A stretch of 64,000 nt of DNA from Paenibacillus_S sp043945595 (GTDB lineage Bacteria; Bacillota; Bacilli; Paenibacillales; NBRC-103111): the NCBI RefSeq assembly GCF_043945595.1, contig NZ_JBIFNP010000001.1, forward strand, positions 6,324,001-6,388,000. Direction: 5' to 3'. The position numbers and the translations under genes were made by a program. Numbering within the stretch: position 1 is the first letter of the stretch; each line of letters begins with the position of its first letter. Under the pieces are notes generated by a model. The model did no database searches. It was not told the origin of the DNA and saw nothing but the letters and a program-made list of their open reading frames with translations. Shown piece after piece: positions 6,637 to 15,054 of this stretch.

Positions 6637-8033
6637 TATTTCCTCCGCCAGCGGATACCTTGAGCCGTATCCTCTAAAATAATGCCGCGCTCCGTTAACA
6701 AATCGCGGATCTCGTCGGCCCGGGCCCAGTTCTTCGCTTTACGCGCTTCGGTTCTTTCCACGATCAGCTGCTCGATCTCCTCGTCCAGCAGCCCTTCCTC
6801 CGCTTTGGCTAGTATGCCCAAGACATTATCCATCGTTTCAAAACGGGAAAGCAGCAGCTCCAGGGAGCTCAGTGTTACCGATTCCTGCTGCAGATATGGA
6901 TTCGCTGCATTGACCAGCTCGAATACGGCTGTAATAGCATCAGGCGTATTAAAGTCATCGTTCATTTTCAGCTCAAACTGACGATGCACCTCTGCAACCG
7001 CATGTACAATTTCCTCCGCGGGCTCCCCAGGGACAGCAGTGGACAGCCGGTGTCTGATGCCGGCAATACAGTTCTCAATCCGGGCCAAGCCGTTTTTCGC
7101 CTGCTCGATCGCTTCCTCGCTGAAGTTCAACGGATTACGGTAATGCGCTGAGAGCATGAAATAACGAATGACCTGCGGCGGGATCGTCTTCAGCATTTGA
7201 TTGACATTGATGCCGTTGCCCATCGATTTGGACATTTTCTCGTTATCGATGTTAATGTATCCGTTATGCATCCAGTAGTTTGCCATCGGATGACCGGTGA
7301 AGCATTCCGATTGGGCGATCTCGCATTCATGGTGAGGAAACTGCAGATCCTGGCCGCCGCCGTGAATATCGATGGTATCGCCAAGATATTTACGAGCCAT
7401 TGCGGAGCATTCGATATGCCAGCCCGGACGCCCGGCGCCCCATGGACTTTCCCATGCGATCTCACCCGGTTTCGCGCCTTTCCACAGAACGAAGTCCTGT
7501 GGGTTCTCCTTCCGATCGTCTACCTCGACGCGGATGCCGAACTGCAGCTCTTCCAGATTTTGATGCGACAGCTTGCCGTATTCCGCAAAGCGGGTCGTAC
7601 GGAAGTAAACGTCGCCGCCGCTTTCATAAGCATATCCTTTATCCACCAATCCTTGAATGAAATCAATAATCTCCTGGATATTTTCCGTTACGCGCGGGTT
7701 CAGCGTTGCCTTCCGCACGCCCAAGCCTTCCGTATCCTCGTAAAACTTCTGGATAAACAGCTCGGCGATTTCCGGAACAGTCGATTCCATCTGTGCCGCT
7801 TTGCGGATCAGCTTATCATCCACATCCGTAAAATTAACGACATAGGTTACATCGTAGCCAATGGATTCCATATATCTTCTCACGACATCAAAAAAGATAA
7901 CCGGACGCGCGTTGCCGATATGAATGTAATCATATACGGTCGGACCGCAAACATACATTTTCACTTTACCCGGAGTGATCGGTTTGAACTCGTCCTTGGA
8001 CCGGGTCATTGTATTGTAGATTTTAAGCGCCAT
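6636..8033 (-). CDS. cysS: Cysteine--tRNA ligase
   Basis: Class I aminoacyl-tRNA synthetase that charges tRNA-Cys. The HIGH-type motif is in YDYIHIGNARP and the KMSKS motif in NEKMSKSMGN. Zinc ligands are visible in YVCGPT, WHIECSAM and HHECE. I start at 8033 (MALKIYNTM), with GGAGGGTG upstream, giving 465 residues; an ATG six codons earlier has no binding site. It follows cysE by about 40 bases and should be induced with it when charged tRNA-Cys is scarce, through the upstream T-box. Confidence 0.97.
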   Translation of the reverse strand: MALKIYNTMTRSKDEFKPITPGKVKMYVCGPTVYDYIHIGNARPVIFFDVVRRYMESIGYDVTYVVNFTDVDDKLIRKAAQMESTVPEIAELFIQKFYEDTEGLGVRKATLNPRVTENIQEIIDFIQGLVDKGYAYESGGDVYFRTTRFAEYGKLSHQNLEELQFGIRVEVDDRKENPQDFVLWKGAKPGEIAWESPWGAGRPGWHIECSAMARKYLGDTIDIHGGGQDLQFPHHECEIAQSECFTGHPMANYWMHNGYINIDNEKMSKSMGNGINVNQMLKTIPPQVIRYFMLSAHYRNPLNFSEEAIEQAKNGLARIENCIAGIRHRLSTAVPGEPAEEIVHAVAEVHRQFELKMNDDFNTPDAITAVFELVNAANPYLQQESVTLSSLELLLSRFETMDNVLGILAKAEEGLLDEEIEQLIVERTEARKAKNWARADEIRDLLTERGIILEDTAQGIRWRRK

Positions 8034-8072
8034 ACTGTTGGCACCCTCCATTCTTTGAGTTAAAAAGTGAGT

Positions 8073-8723
8073 TCACACTTTATTTTTACTTAAATCATCT
8101 ACTTGCTGCTTCAGTTCTTCGATTTGCTGCTGCATCTGACGGAACATGTCGATAACCGGGTCTGGCAGATTGTTGTGATCCAGCTTTCCGATACGAACGC
8201 CATCCCGCTTCACGATTCGTCCCGGAATGCCGACCACGGTGCTGTTCTGCGGCACCTCGCTCAATACTACCGCATTCGCGCCGATTCGAGAATTGTCGCC
8301 TACGGTAAACGAGCCAAGCACCTTGGCGCCGGAAGCGATGACCACATTATTGCCTATGGTAGGATGGCGTTTGCCTTTCTCCTTCCCTGTTCCGCCCAGG
8401 GTCACTCCTTGATACAATACCACATCGTCCCCGATTTCGCAGGTTTCCCCAATAATGACGCCCATTCCATGATCGATGAAAAACCGGCGTCCGATAACCG
8501 CTCCCGGATGGATCTCGATCCCCGTCATAAAACGGCTGACCTGAGAAATAATCCGCGCAGTCGTAAACCAGCCGTTTTTATAAAACTTGTGGGCTACGCG
8601 GTGCGCCCAAAGAGCATGCAGTCCCGAATACGTAAAAGCTACCTCGAACCAGCTGCGTGCTGCCGGATCATTCTCAAATATGGTTTCGATATCTTCCCTC
8701 ATCGACTTAAACAAGCTGTTCAC
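8073..8723 (-). CDS. cysE: Serine O-acetyltransferase
   Basis: CysE makes O-acetylserine from serine and acetyl-CoA, the first step of cysteine synthesis and the substrate for CysK. The protein has an N-terminal helical domain (MREDIETIFENDPAARSWFEV) and a left-handed beta helix made of hexapeptide repeats (IHPGAVIGRRFFIDHGMGVVIGE-like region, GVTLGGTGKEKGKRHPTIG). It ends in a short coiled coil (QQQIEELKQQVDDLSKNK). The GTG at 8723, after GGGGGAG, gives 216 residues and the family N-terminus. Reading further upstream would run into the T-box RNA. Confidence 0.95.
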   Translation of the reverse strand: MNSLFKSMREDIETIFENDPAARSWFEVAFTYSGLHALWAHRVAHKFYKNGWFTTARIISQVSRFMTGIEIHPGAVIGRRFFIDHGMGVIIGETCEIGDDVVLYQGVTLGGTGKEKGKRHPTIGNNVVIASGAKVLGSFTVGDNSRIGANAVVLSEVPQNSTVVGIPGRIVKRDGVRIGKLDHNNLPDPVIDMFRQMQQQIEELKQQVDDLSKNKV

Positions 8724-8752
8724 CCGCTCCCCCTGATGCTTCCTCTGCCTAA

Positions 8753-9050
8753 CATAAAAAGCCCCCGCAGCCCAATTGGCTGCAGAGGCGAAAATGTCGC
8801 GGTTCCACTCTGCTTGAGCATGCCAAAGCATACTCATCTCGTGCGTTCGTAACGTGAACGTAAACGGTATGACTACCTTGCCTATGACCCTAACAGGGAA
8901 CGATAGGCCGCTCGTCGATACGGCTCCCAGGTGCATTTCCAACTGACGGCCATGGCGCAACTTTCAGCTCAAGCGGTCACCCGCCGGTTGCCCTCTCTGT
9001 GAAGCCCTGCTCCGTTGTACTCTCCTGCTCAACGCCTCGGTCATTTATTG
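8753..9050 (-). promoter_or_regulatory. T-box riboswitch controlling cysE-cysS (Cys specifier)
   Basis: The T-box sequence AGAGTGGAACCGCG lies at 8811-8798 on the minus strand. It is followed by a terminator hairpin (CGCCTCTGCAGCC pairing with GGCTGCGGGGGC) and a TTTTT run at 8753-8790. Stem I features are present (GAGTAC, ACAGAGAG). The specifier loop GGAAATGCACC has TGC (8935-8933), a cysteine codon. Uncharged tRNA-Cys should stabilise the antiterminator and allow transcription of cysE and cysS. Confidence 0.93.
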
Positions 9051-9056
9051 TTAATT

Positions 9057-9085
9057 AGTATAACGCTAAATAAGGGGGTTTACAA
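9057..9085 (-). promoter_or_regulatory. Promoter for the cysE T-box transcript
   Basis: TTGTAA (9085-9080), a 17-base spacer and TATACT (9062-9057) on the minus strand. The -35 element overlaps the restored gltX stop codon. Transcription would start near 9050, at the beginning of the T-box leader. Confidence 0.6.
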
Positions 9086-10538
9086 TAATTTGTTCAGCCG
9101 GTCTGCAACCTTTTGCTTGCCCAGCAAATACAAGGTCATATTCAAGTCCGGCCCATGCGTCTGACCTGTCAGCGCTACGCGAATCGGCATGAAGAGCTGC
9201 TTGCCTTTAAAGCCCGTCTCCTTCTGTACCGCCTTCAGCATCGGAGCCATATTCTCCGGCGCGAAGGACTCCGCCTGCTCTACTTCTGTCCAGAAAAGCC
9301 TTCAGCACGACGGGAACGGACTCCTCGTTCAGCACCGCCTTGGCCTCTTCGTTCTCGAATACTACATCCGCTTGGAAAAAGAGCTCGGACAGCGGTACGA
9401 TCTCCGCAGCGTACTGCATCCTCTCTTGGTTCAGCCCAATCAGACGGGCCACCCATTCCTGCTGTTCTCCGCTCAGCGTTTCCGGAACGAAGCCGGCCTT
9501 TTGCAGATGCGGCAGCGACAGCTCGACCACGTGAGCCGGATCTGCCTTCTTCAAGTAATGGTTGTTCATCCAGTTCAGTTTATCCATATCGAACACGGCA
9601 GGGCTCTTCGACACCCGGTCCAAATCGAATTGAGCGATCAATTCTTCCTTGGAGAAAATCTCTTCTTCTCCTTTAGGCGACCATCCGAGCAGCACGATAA
9701 AGTTAAGCACCGCTTCCGGCAAATAGCCGAGCTCTTTATACTGCTCGATAAACTGAATGATCGATTCGTCCCGTTTGCTCATTTTTTTACGGTCCTGGTT
9801 CAAAATAAGCGACAGATGAGCGAATTGAGGCACCGGCAGGTTCAGCGCTTCATACATCATAATCTGCCTTGGCGTATTGGATAAGTGCTCCTCGCCGCGG
9901 ATGACCAGCGTAATTTTCATGAGATGATCGTCCAGAATGACCGCAAAGTTGTAGGTCGGAATGCCGTCTGGACGCACGATAATGAAATCGCCGATACCGT
10001 TCGTCTCAAACTCTATGTGATCCCGCACCCGATCATCAAACGCGATGATCTTATCAGCTGGTACGCGGAACCGGATCGACGGCTTGCGTCCCTCCGCTTG
10101 AAACTGCGCAACCTGCTCCTCGGTCAAATGACGACAGCGGCCGGAATAGCGCGGCATTTCGCCTTTGGCTTCCTGCTCTGCCCGTTCCCGCTCAAGATCC
10201 GCTTCCGAGCAGTAGCAGTGGTATGCGTGTCCGTTCTCCAGCAGCTGCTCCACGTAGGGCTGATACAAGCCAAGACGCTCCATTTGCCGGTAAGGACCGT
10301 AAGGACCGCCGACATCGACGCTTTCGTCCCAATCCAGTCCGAGCCATTTCAAGCCGTTCAGCTGGTTGTCGATGCCAGACTCCACATGCCGAGTCTGGTC
10401 GGTATCCTCAAAACGAACGATAAATTGACCGTTGTTTTTACGTGCCAACAAATAATTAAGTAACGCCGTACGTGCACCGCCGATATGAAGATGCCCCGTC
10501 GGACTTGGCGCATAACGCACCCGAAAATGACCTGACAT
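9080..10538 (-). CDS. gltX: Glutamate--tRNA ligase, frameshifted near its 3' end as sequenced
   Basis: Class I synthetase that charges tRNA-Glu and, in Firmicutes lacking GlnS, also misacylates tRNA-Gln for later amidation. HIGH-type (PSPTGHLHIGGARTA) and KMSKS-type (DRKKMSKRDES) motifs are intact. The frame from 10538 reads correctly until KAFLD, then ends at 9207 with an unrelated tail. Removing one A (a T at about 9284-9285 on the plus strand) restores EQAESFAPENMAPMLK and the typical C-terminus GPDLNMTLYLLGKQKVADRLNKLL, with a stop at 9080. The gene should be essential, so a consensus error is the likelier explanation. It lies between ispF and cysE as in Bacillus. Confidence 0.93.
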
Positions 10539-10584
10539 AAGCTGACGCCCCTCTCCTGTTAAACCGTGAACCGAATATTAGTTG

Positions 10585-11070
10585 TTATGATAGCACATCT
10601 TGAATCAGACAAACAACCGATTGTGCGGCAATTCCTTCGCCACGCCCCGGGAACCCTAGCTTTTCGGTTGTCGTTGCTTTAACGTTCACTTGAGACGCCT
10701 CCGCCTCCAGCGCTTCGGCAATCCGCTCGACCATGGCCGGAATATAAGGAGCCATCTTCGGCCTCTGGGCAATAATGGTCGAATCGATATTTCCCAGCTT
10801 ATAGCCCGCTTCCTTGGCCAGCTTCCAGACATGCAGCAGCAGCTTATAGCTGTCCGCATCTTTGAATTCCGGGTCCGTATCCGGAAAATGCTTGCCGATA
10901 TCTCCAAGCCCCAAAGCGCCTAATATTGCATCGCTGATGGCATGGAGCAGCACATCCGCGTCGGAATGTCCCAGCAGCCCCAGTTCATATGGAATCTCAA
11001 CCCCACCTATAATGCACTTGCGGCCTTCCACCAATTGATGCACATCAAAACCTTGCCCCACACGAATCAT
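10585..11070 (-). CDS. ispF: 2-C-methyl-D-erythritol 2,4-cyclodiphosphate synthase
   Basis: IspF cyclises the CDP-methylerythritol phosphate intermediate in the MEP isoprenoid pathway. The 161-residue protein opens RVGQGFDVHQL, with metal-binding Asp and His, followed by LGHSDADVLLHAISDAILGALGLGDIGKHFPDTD. Near the C-terminus lie KATTTEKLGFPGRGEG and VVCL. The ATG at 11070 overlaps the ispD stop (ATGA), so the two MEP enzymes are translationally coupled. Length is normal. Confidence 0.97.
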   Translation of the reverse strand: MIRVGQGFDVHQLVEGRKCIIGGVEIPYELGLLGHSDADVLLHAISDAILGALGLGDIGKHFPDTDPEFKDADSYKLLLHVWKLAKEAGYKLGNIDSTIIAQRPKMAPYIPAMVERIAEALEAEASQVNVKATTTEKLGFPGRGEGIAAQSVVCLIQDVLS

Positions 11071-11771
11071 GCTTTGCTCTCTCCCCTGACATTTTGAATA
11101 ATCCATTCGGCCCAAGGTAAATCCTCCGGGGTCGTAATTTTAATGTTATAATAGTCCGATTCCACAACACAAACATTCGTTCCCATCCGTTCTACCAGCA
11201 TCGCATCATCCGTCCCGGTAAATCCTTCCTGCTCCGCCTGCTCGTAAGCCTGCAGCAGCAAAGAAAAACGAAAAGCTTGTGGGGTCTGAATCGCCCACAA
11301 GCTGCGCCGGTCCGGTGTGGAAACGATCGTTCCTTCCGAATCGACTACTTTGATTGTGTCTTTCACCGGTACGGCAAGCACAGCAGCATCGGTCTCCATC
11401 GCCTTGTGCCAGCAAGCCGCAATCCGGTCGGCCGCAGCAAAGGGCCGGACACCGTCATGAACCATAATCCATTGTACCCGGTCCTTTAAAACGGTCAGGC
11501 CCTTGTGCACTGAATCCTGGCGTTCCTTGCCCCCGGCCACGATATGCTCTACCTTCGAAAGTTTGTAGCGCTCCACATAATCCCTGCAGCGTTCCACATC
11601 CTCCGGTCCGGTTACCAGCACAATCGTGTCCACCTGCTCCATCCTCTGAAACAGCAGTAATGTATGTACGAGAATCGGCTTTCCAGCCAATTGCAAATAC
11701 TGTTTGCTTTCCTGTGTCCGCATCCGCGAGCCCTTGCCCGCGGCAACGACCACTACCCCTAACTGTTCCAT
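11067..11771 (-). CDS. ispD: 2-C-methyl-D-erythritol 4-phosphate cytidylyltransferase
   Basis: IspD transfers CMP to methylerythritol phosphate, one step before the kinase IspE and two before IspF. The nucleotide-binding signature VVVVAAGKGSRM is at the N-terminus, with VHDGVRPF and TGTDDAMLVERMG further on. I start at 11771 (MEQLGVVVVAAG), after AGGTGGAG, for 234 residues. A longer in-frame upstream stretch lacks family similarity. It follows yacL by about 100 bases, matching Bacillus order. Confidence 0.96.
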   Translation of the reverse strand: MEQLGVVVVAAGKGSRMRTQESKQYLQLAGKPILVHTLLLFQRMEQVDTIVLVTGPEDVERCRDYVERYKLSKVEHIVAGGKERQDSVHKGLTVLKDRVQWIMVHDGVRPFAAADRIAACWHKAMETDAAVLAVPVKDTIKVVDSEGTIVSTPDRRSLWAIQTPQAFRFSLLLQAYEQAEQEGFTGTDDAMLVERMGTNVCVVESDYYNIKITTPEDLPWAEWIIQNVRGESKA

Positions 11772-11874
11772 ACGCTCTCCACCTATAACTGTTCGCATGA
11801 TAGCAAGTCCCTCGTACCGGCGGTTGCCCCATAAGCGGAGCACGCCTGGTACGGCTCCCTTTATCATATACGTT

Positions 11875-12972
11875 TTAGAGCGCTTTTTCCAATAATTTCG
11901 GCTTGGCAAAAATCATCCGGCCTGCAGACGTCTGCAGCACACTGGTTACCAATACATCCAAGGTGGTCCCGATAAACTCTCTGCCGCCTTCCACGACAAT
12001 CATTGTGCCGTCGTCCAGGTAGGCCACACCTTGTCCATGCTCCTTGCCGTCCTTGATGACCTGCACCAGAATTTCCTCTCCAGGGAGCACAACCGGCTTC
12101 ACCGCATTGGCAAGATCATTGATATTGAGCACGGAAACGCCTTGCAGCTCACATACCTTGTTCAGGTTGAAATCATTTGTAATGACCTTGCCCTGAAGCA
12201 CCTTAGCCAGCTTCACCAGCTTGCTGTCCACCTCGGAAATTTCTTCAAAATCCCCTTCATAAATAAGGACGCGGACATCCAGTTCCTTTTGAATTTTATT
12301 CAAAATATCGAGCCCGCGGCGCCCGCGGTTTCTTTTCAACAAATCCGAGGAATCGGCGATATGCTGAAGCTCCTCCAACACGAATTCCGGGATGACCAGA
12401 GTCCCCTCAATAAATCCGGTTTTACAAATATCCGCTATGCGGCCATCGATAATGACGCTCGTATCTAAAATTTTGTGTTCCTCAAACCCTTTGACTTCCC
12501 CGGGACCGCCGCGCTCCTTGGACGCGCTTCGCTTGGAGAGCAGCGCAATAAATTCTTCCTTCTTGGCATATCCCATCCGGAATCCGGCTGCGCCCAGCAT
12601 CATCGTTACGATAACCTGAAGCGCCGGCGGCAGCAAGCCTGCCTGTTCGAACGGGCTCAGCAGCATGACCGACAGCAGCAGCCCAACTACCATACCCATG
12701 GTACCCGCCACTAAATCGGCCATCGGCACCTGATTTACTCGTTCTTCCCCTGCCAGAAGCCATCGGGTCACATACGGAGCCAACCATGCTCCAACTCCGT
12801 AAAAAACGATTCCACCTAGCAGCATCACCCAAACGGCCCCGCCCTGAACACGTTCCAAACCGAAAACCGTTTCTATGAGAGTAAAAAATGGCCGTCCGAC
12901 GGTATCACTCCATTCAAAACACAACACGCCTCCGATAACTGCAAATACATACTGGAACCATTTCTTGATCAT
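11875..12972 (-). CDS. Membrane-anchored PIN/TRAM domain protein YacL
   Basis: A 365-residue protein with about four hydrophobic segments in the first 135 residues. A PIN nuclease-like domain follows (from HKILDTSVIIDGRIADICKTG through VITNDFNLNKVCELQGV) and then a C-terminal TRAM region (GQGVAYLDDGTMIVVEGG). The acidic residues in LDTSVIIDGR and ITNDFN fit the PIN active site. Bacillus YacL has the same layout, but its physiological role is not settled, so no function is claimed. Here a pssA gene separates it from disA, unlike Bacillus. Confidence 0.9.
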   Translation of the reverse strand: MIKKWFQYVFAVIGGVLCFEWSDTVGRPFFTLIETVFGLERVQGGAVWVMLLGGIVFYGVGAWLAPYVTRWLLAGEERVNQVPMADLVAGTMGMVVGLLLSVMLLSPFEQAGLLPPALQVIVTMMLGAAGFRMGYAKKEEFIALLSKRSASKERGGPGEVKGFEEHKILDTSVIIDGRIADICKTGFIEGTLVIPEFVLEELQHIADSSDLLKRNRGRRGLDILNKIQKELDVRVLIYEGDFEEISEVDSKLVKLAKVLQGKVITNDFNLNKVCELQGVSVLNINDLANAVKPVVLPGEEILVQVIKDGKEHGQGVAYLDDGTMIVVEGGREFIGTTLDVLVTSVLQTSAGRMIFAKPKLLEKAL

Positions 12973-13057
12973 AGAATCACCTCCAACCTCTTTTCATAAA
13001 AGTTTCTTCGTTACAATTATGAACCAAAAGTTTCCTGCCTAATCCTCCGGACCGCAT

Positions 13058-13118
13058 AAAAAATAAAAAAAGCACTTACTTTCCTTGGAATCAAGGAAAA
13101 TAAATGCTTTTCATTTTC
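13058..13118 (-). terminator. Terminator after pssA
   Basis: On the minus strand a long hairpin pairs GCATTTATTTTCCTTG with CAAGGAAAGTAAGTGC and is followed by TTTTTTTATTTTTT. It sits six bases past the pssA stop and separates pssA from yacL. Confidence 0.9.
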
Positions 13119-13123
13119 ACTAT

Positions 13124-13859
13124 TTACATCGAACGGGTCTCCGAATTGACATCTTCCAGAGATTTCCCTTTTCTTCTGCGTTTTGGAAGAAGGCGTTCAA
13201 CGTTTTTTTTTAGGCCGTACAGCGCATAGACCAGCAGCGGTACAAAGATCATCTTGGAAAGCGTGCCAGGGTACCTATAAGCTACGAACACGGCAATCGC
13301 GATAACGATTGGAGTAATCCAGATAGCTTTCTTCGGAATGCCGATCTTTTTGAAGTTGGGATATTTCACGGTGCTAACCATCAAATACGAAAGCAGCAGC
13401 GTGCTGAGCACGAGAATAATGCTGTTCAATTCATTATGGAACAATGCCAATGTACACAGGACACCGCCGGCCGCTGGAATCGGCAGCCCGATGAAATAAC
13501 CCGGCACCCCTGCGACGACATTAAATCTGGCCAGCCGAAGCGCTCCGCAAATCGGGAAAATAGCGGTAATAATCCATGCAGCGGCCGCATTCATACCGGT
13601 AAAAGCAACAACGTACATAATAAAAGCAGGAGCTACCCCAAAAGAGATGACGTCAGACAGCGAGTCCAATTCTTTACCAAACTCACTCTGCGCGTTCAAA
13701 GCGCGTGCCACACGTCCGTCCAAGCCGTCGCACAGCATAGCGATTACGGACCATGATGGCAGCCAGTTCCGCTTTCTGATTAAACGCGAGGATAATAGAA
13801 ATAAATCCTAAAAACAAGTTCCCTACTGTAAATAAATTGGGAAGAGATTTAGTTAACAT
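13124..13859 (-). CDS. pssA: CDP-diacylglycerol--serine O-phosphatidyltransferase, frameshifted as sequenced
   Basis: PssA joins CDP-diacylglycerol and serine to make phosphatidylserine, the precursor of phosphatidylethanolamine. The start at 13859 (MLTKSLPNLFTVGN) follows AGAGGTGG. The first frame reads to AAIMV and is then lost. Deleting one extra base (a G at 13748-13749 on the plus strand) restores VVIAMLCDGLDGRVARALN. The CDP-alcohol phosphotransferase signature is complete across DGLDGRVAR, then GKELDSLSD. Several transmembrane segments follow, with a basic cytosolic tail (PKRRRKGK). It has its own promoter and terminator. Confidence 0.92.
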
Positions 13860-13885
13860 TCGTTTTGTCCACCTCTGGTTATACT

Positions 13886-13917
13886 GTACCCTAATACAAC
13901 TTATTATATTAGGGTAC
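13886..13917 (-). repeat. 11-bp inverted repeat at the predicted pssA transcription start
   Basis: GTACCCTAATA and TATTAGGGTAC are perfect inverted repeats separated by 10 bases. The half-site centres are 21 bases apart, two DNA turns. Relative to the promoter at 13924-13952 the repeat covers about +1 to +32. It could be an operator or a 5'-terminal mRNA hairpin. Confidence 0.75.
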
Positions 13918-13923
13918 CCTCTG

Positions 13924-13952
13924 ATTGTATGCAAGTTAAATATGTCTGTCAA
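13924..13952 (-). promoter_or_regulatory. Sigma-A promoter for pssA, inside the disA 3' end
   Basis: TTGACA (13952-13947), a 17-base spacer and TACAAT (13929-13924) on the minus strand. The -35 and most of the spacer overlap the last codons of disA. The predicted start is near 13917. Confidence 0.75.
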
Positions 13953-15015
13953 TGAGTACTTGATCTTGAATTCGTTTCAAGCCTTCTTTAATGGTTCGGG
14001 CGCGTACCTCCCCGATGCCGTCCACTTCATCCAGCTCGTCTATCGTGGCCATCATCAAATGAGGCAGCTGCTCAAAGCGTTCGACCAAATTTTGAATAAT
14101 CACGGAAGGAAGCCGTGGGATCTTGTTCAGCACCCGGTAGCCTCTCGGGGATACGGTCTCCTCCGCACTGCTCTGGGCTACGGGGTAACCGAGCAGCTTC
14201 GCGATATGGTTATGATCCAGCAGCTCGTCGGCAGCAAGCTTGCGGAATGCATGGCCAAGATCCTTCAGTTTATCCTCATGCAATTCCTTTACGTAATCCT
14301 TCAGCAAAAGTTGCGCTTCCAGATCAACCATGCCCGCCAGCTCATCAAGCTGCATACTAATTAATCGGCCTTCGGTGCCTAATTCGTTAATGTATCTTTT
14401 GATTTCCGCTTTGATTTTAAGCACCATCTCGATACGTTGGATGACATTCGTCACATCATGCAGCGTCACCAGTTCTTCAAATTCCGACGCCCCCAGATTC
14501 GTCAAGGCCTGATCCAAGACGGACTTATACCTTTCCATCGTCTGAATAGCCTGATTGGCTCTAGTCAGAATGACGCCCATATCTTTCAGAGAGTACCGCA
14601 AATTGCCTTGATACAAAGTAATGACGTTACGACGCTGGGAGATGGACACCACGAGCTTGGAAGTTTGCTTGGCGACCCGCTCGGCCGTACGGTGGCGAAT
14701 TCCCGTCTCCGACGAAGTAATTGAGGAATTGGGAATCAGCTGCGTGTTCGCGTACAAGATTCTTTTCAAATCCTCGCTTAAAATAATCGCTCCGTCCATC
14801 TTCGCGAGCTCGTACAAATAGTTGGGGGAGAAGTCGCAGTTGATGGAAAACCCTCCATCCACGATCTCCATTACTTCCGGGCTGTAGCCCACAACAATCA
14901 GGGCTCCTGTCTTCGCTCGCAAAACATTCTCCAAGCCATCGCGGAAAGCGGTTCCGGGCGCAACCATTTGTAATAGTTGGCTCATGACGTCTCTTTTTAT
15001 TTCTTCCTTGCTCAT
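13936..15015 (-). CDS. disA: DNA integrity scanning diadenylate cyclase DisA
   Basis: DisA condenses two ATP into c-di-AMP and slows when it meets branched DNA. The diadenylate cyclase domain has the DGA motif (KMDGAIILSEDLKRI) and the RHR motif (GIRHRTAERVAK). Residues 150-290 form the helical spine, and the C-terminus carries helix-hairpin-helix DNA-binding repeats (LDEVDGIGEVRARTIKEGL). At 359 residues it is full length. It lies about 40 bases after radA, as in Bacillus, where RadA functionally interacts with DisA. Confidence 0.97.
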   Translation of the reverse strand: MSKEEIKRDVMSQLLQMVAPGTAFRDGLENVLRAKTGALIVVGYSPEVMEIVDGGFSINCDFSPNYLYELAKMDGAIILSEDLKRILYANTQLIPNSSITSSETGIRHRTAERVAKQTSKLVVSISQRRNVITLYQGNLRYSLKDMGVILTRANQAIQTMERYKSVLDQALTNLGASEFEELVTLHDVTNVIQRIEMVLKIKAEIKRYINELGTEGRLISMQLDELAGMVDLEAQLLLKDYVKELHEDKLKDLGHAFRKLAADELLDHNHIAKLLGYPVAQSSAEETVSPRGYRVLNKIPRLPSVIIQNLVERFEQLPHLMMATIDELDEVDGIGEVRARTIKEGLKRIQDQVLIDRHI

Positions 15016-15054
15016 GTTGTCCCTCCAGTCCGCAACTCTAATCCGTTCGCTTCC

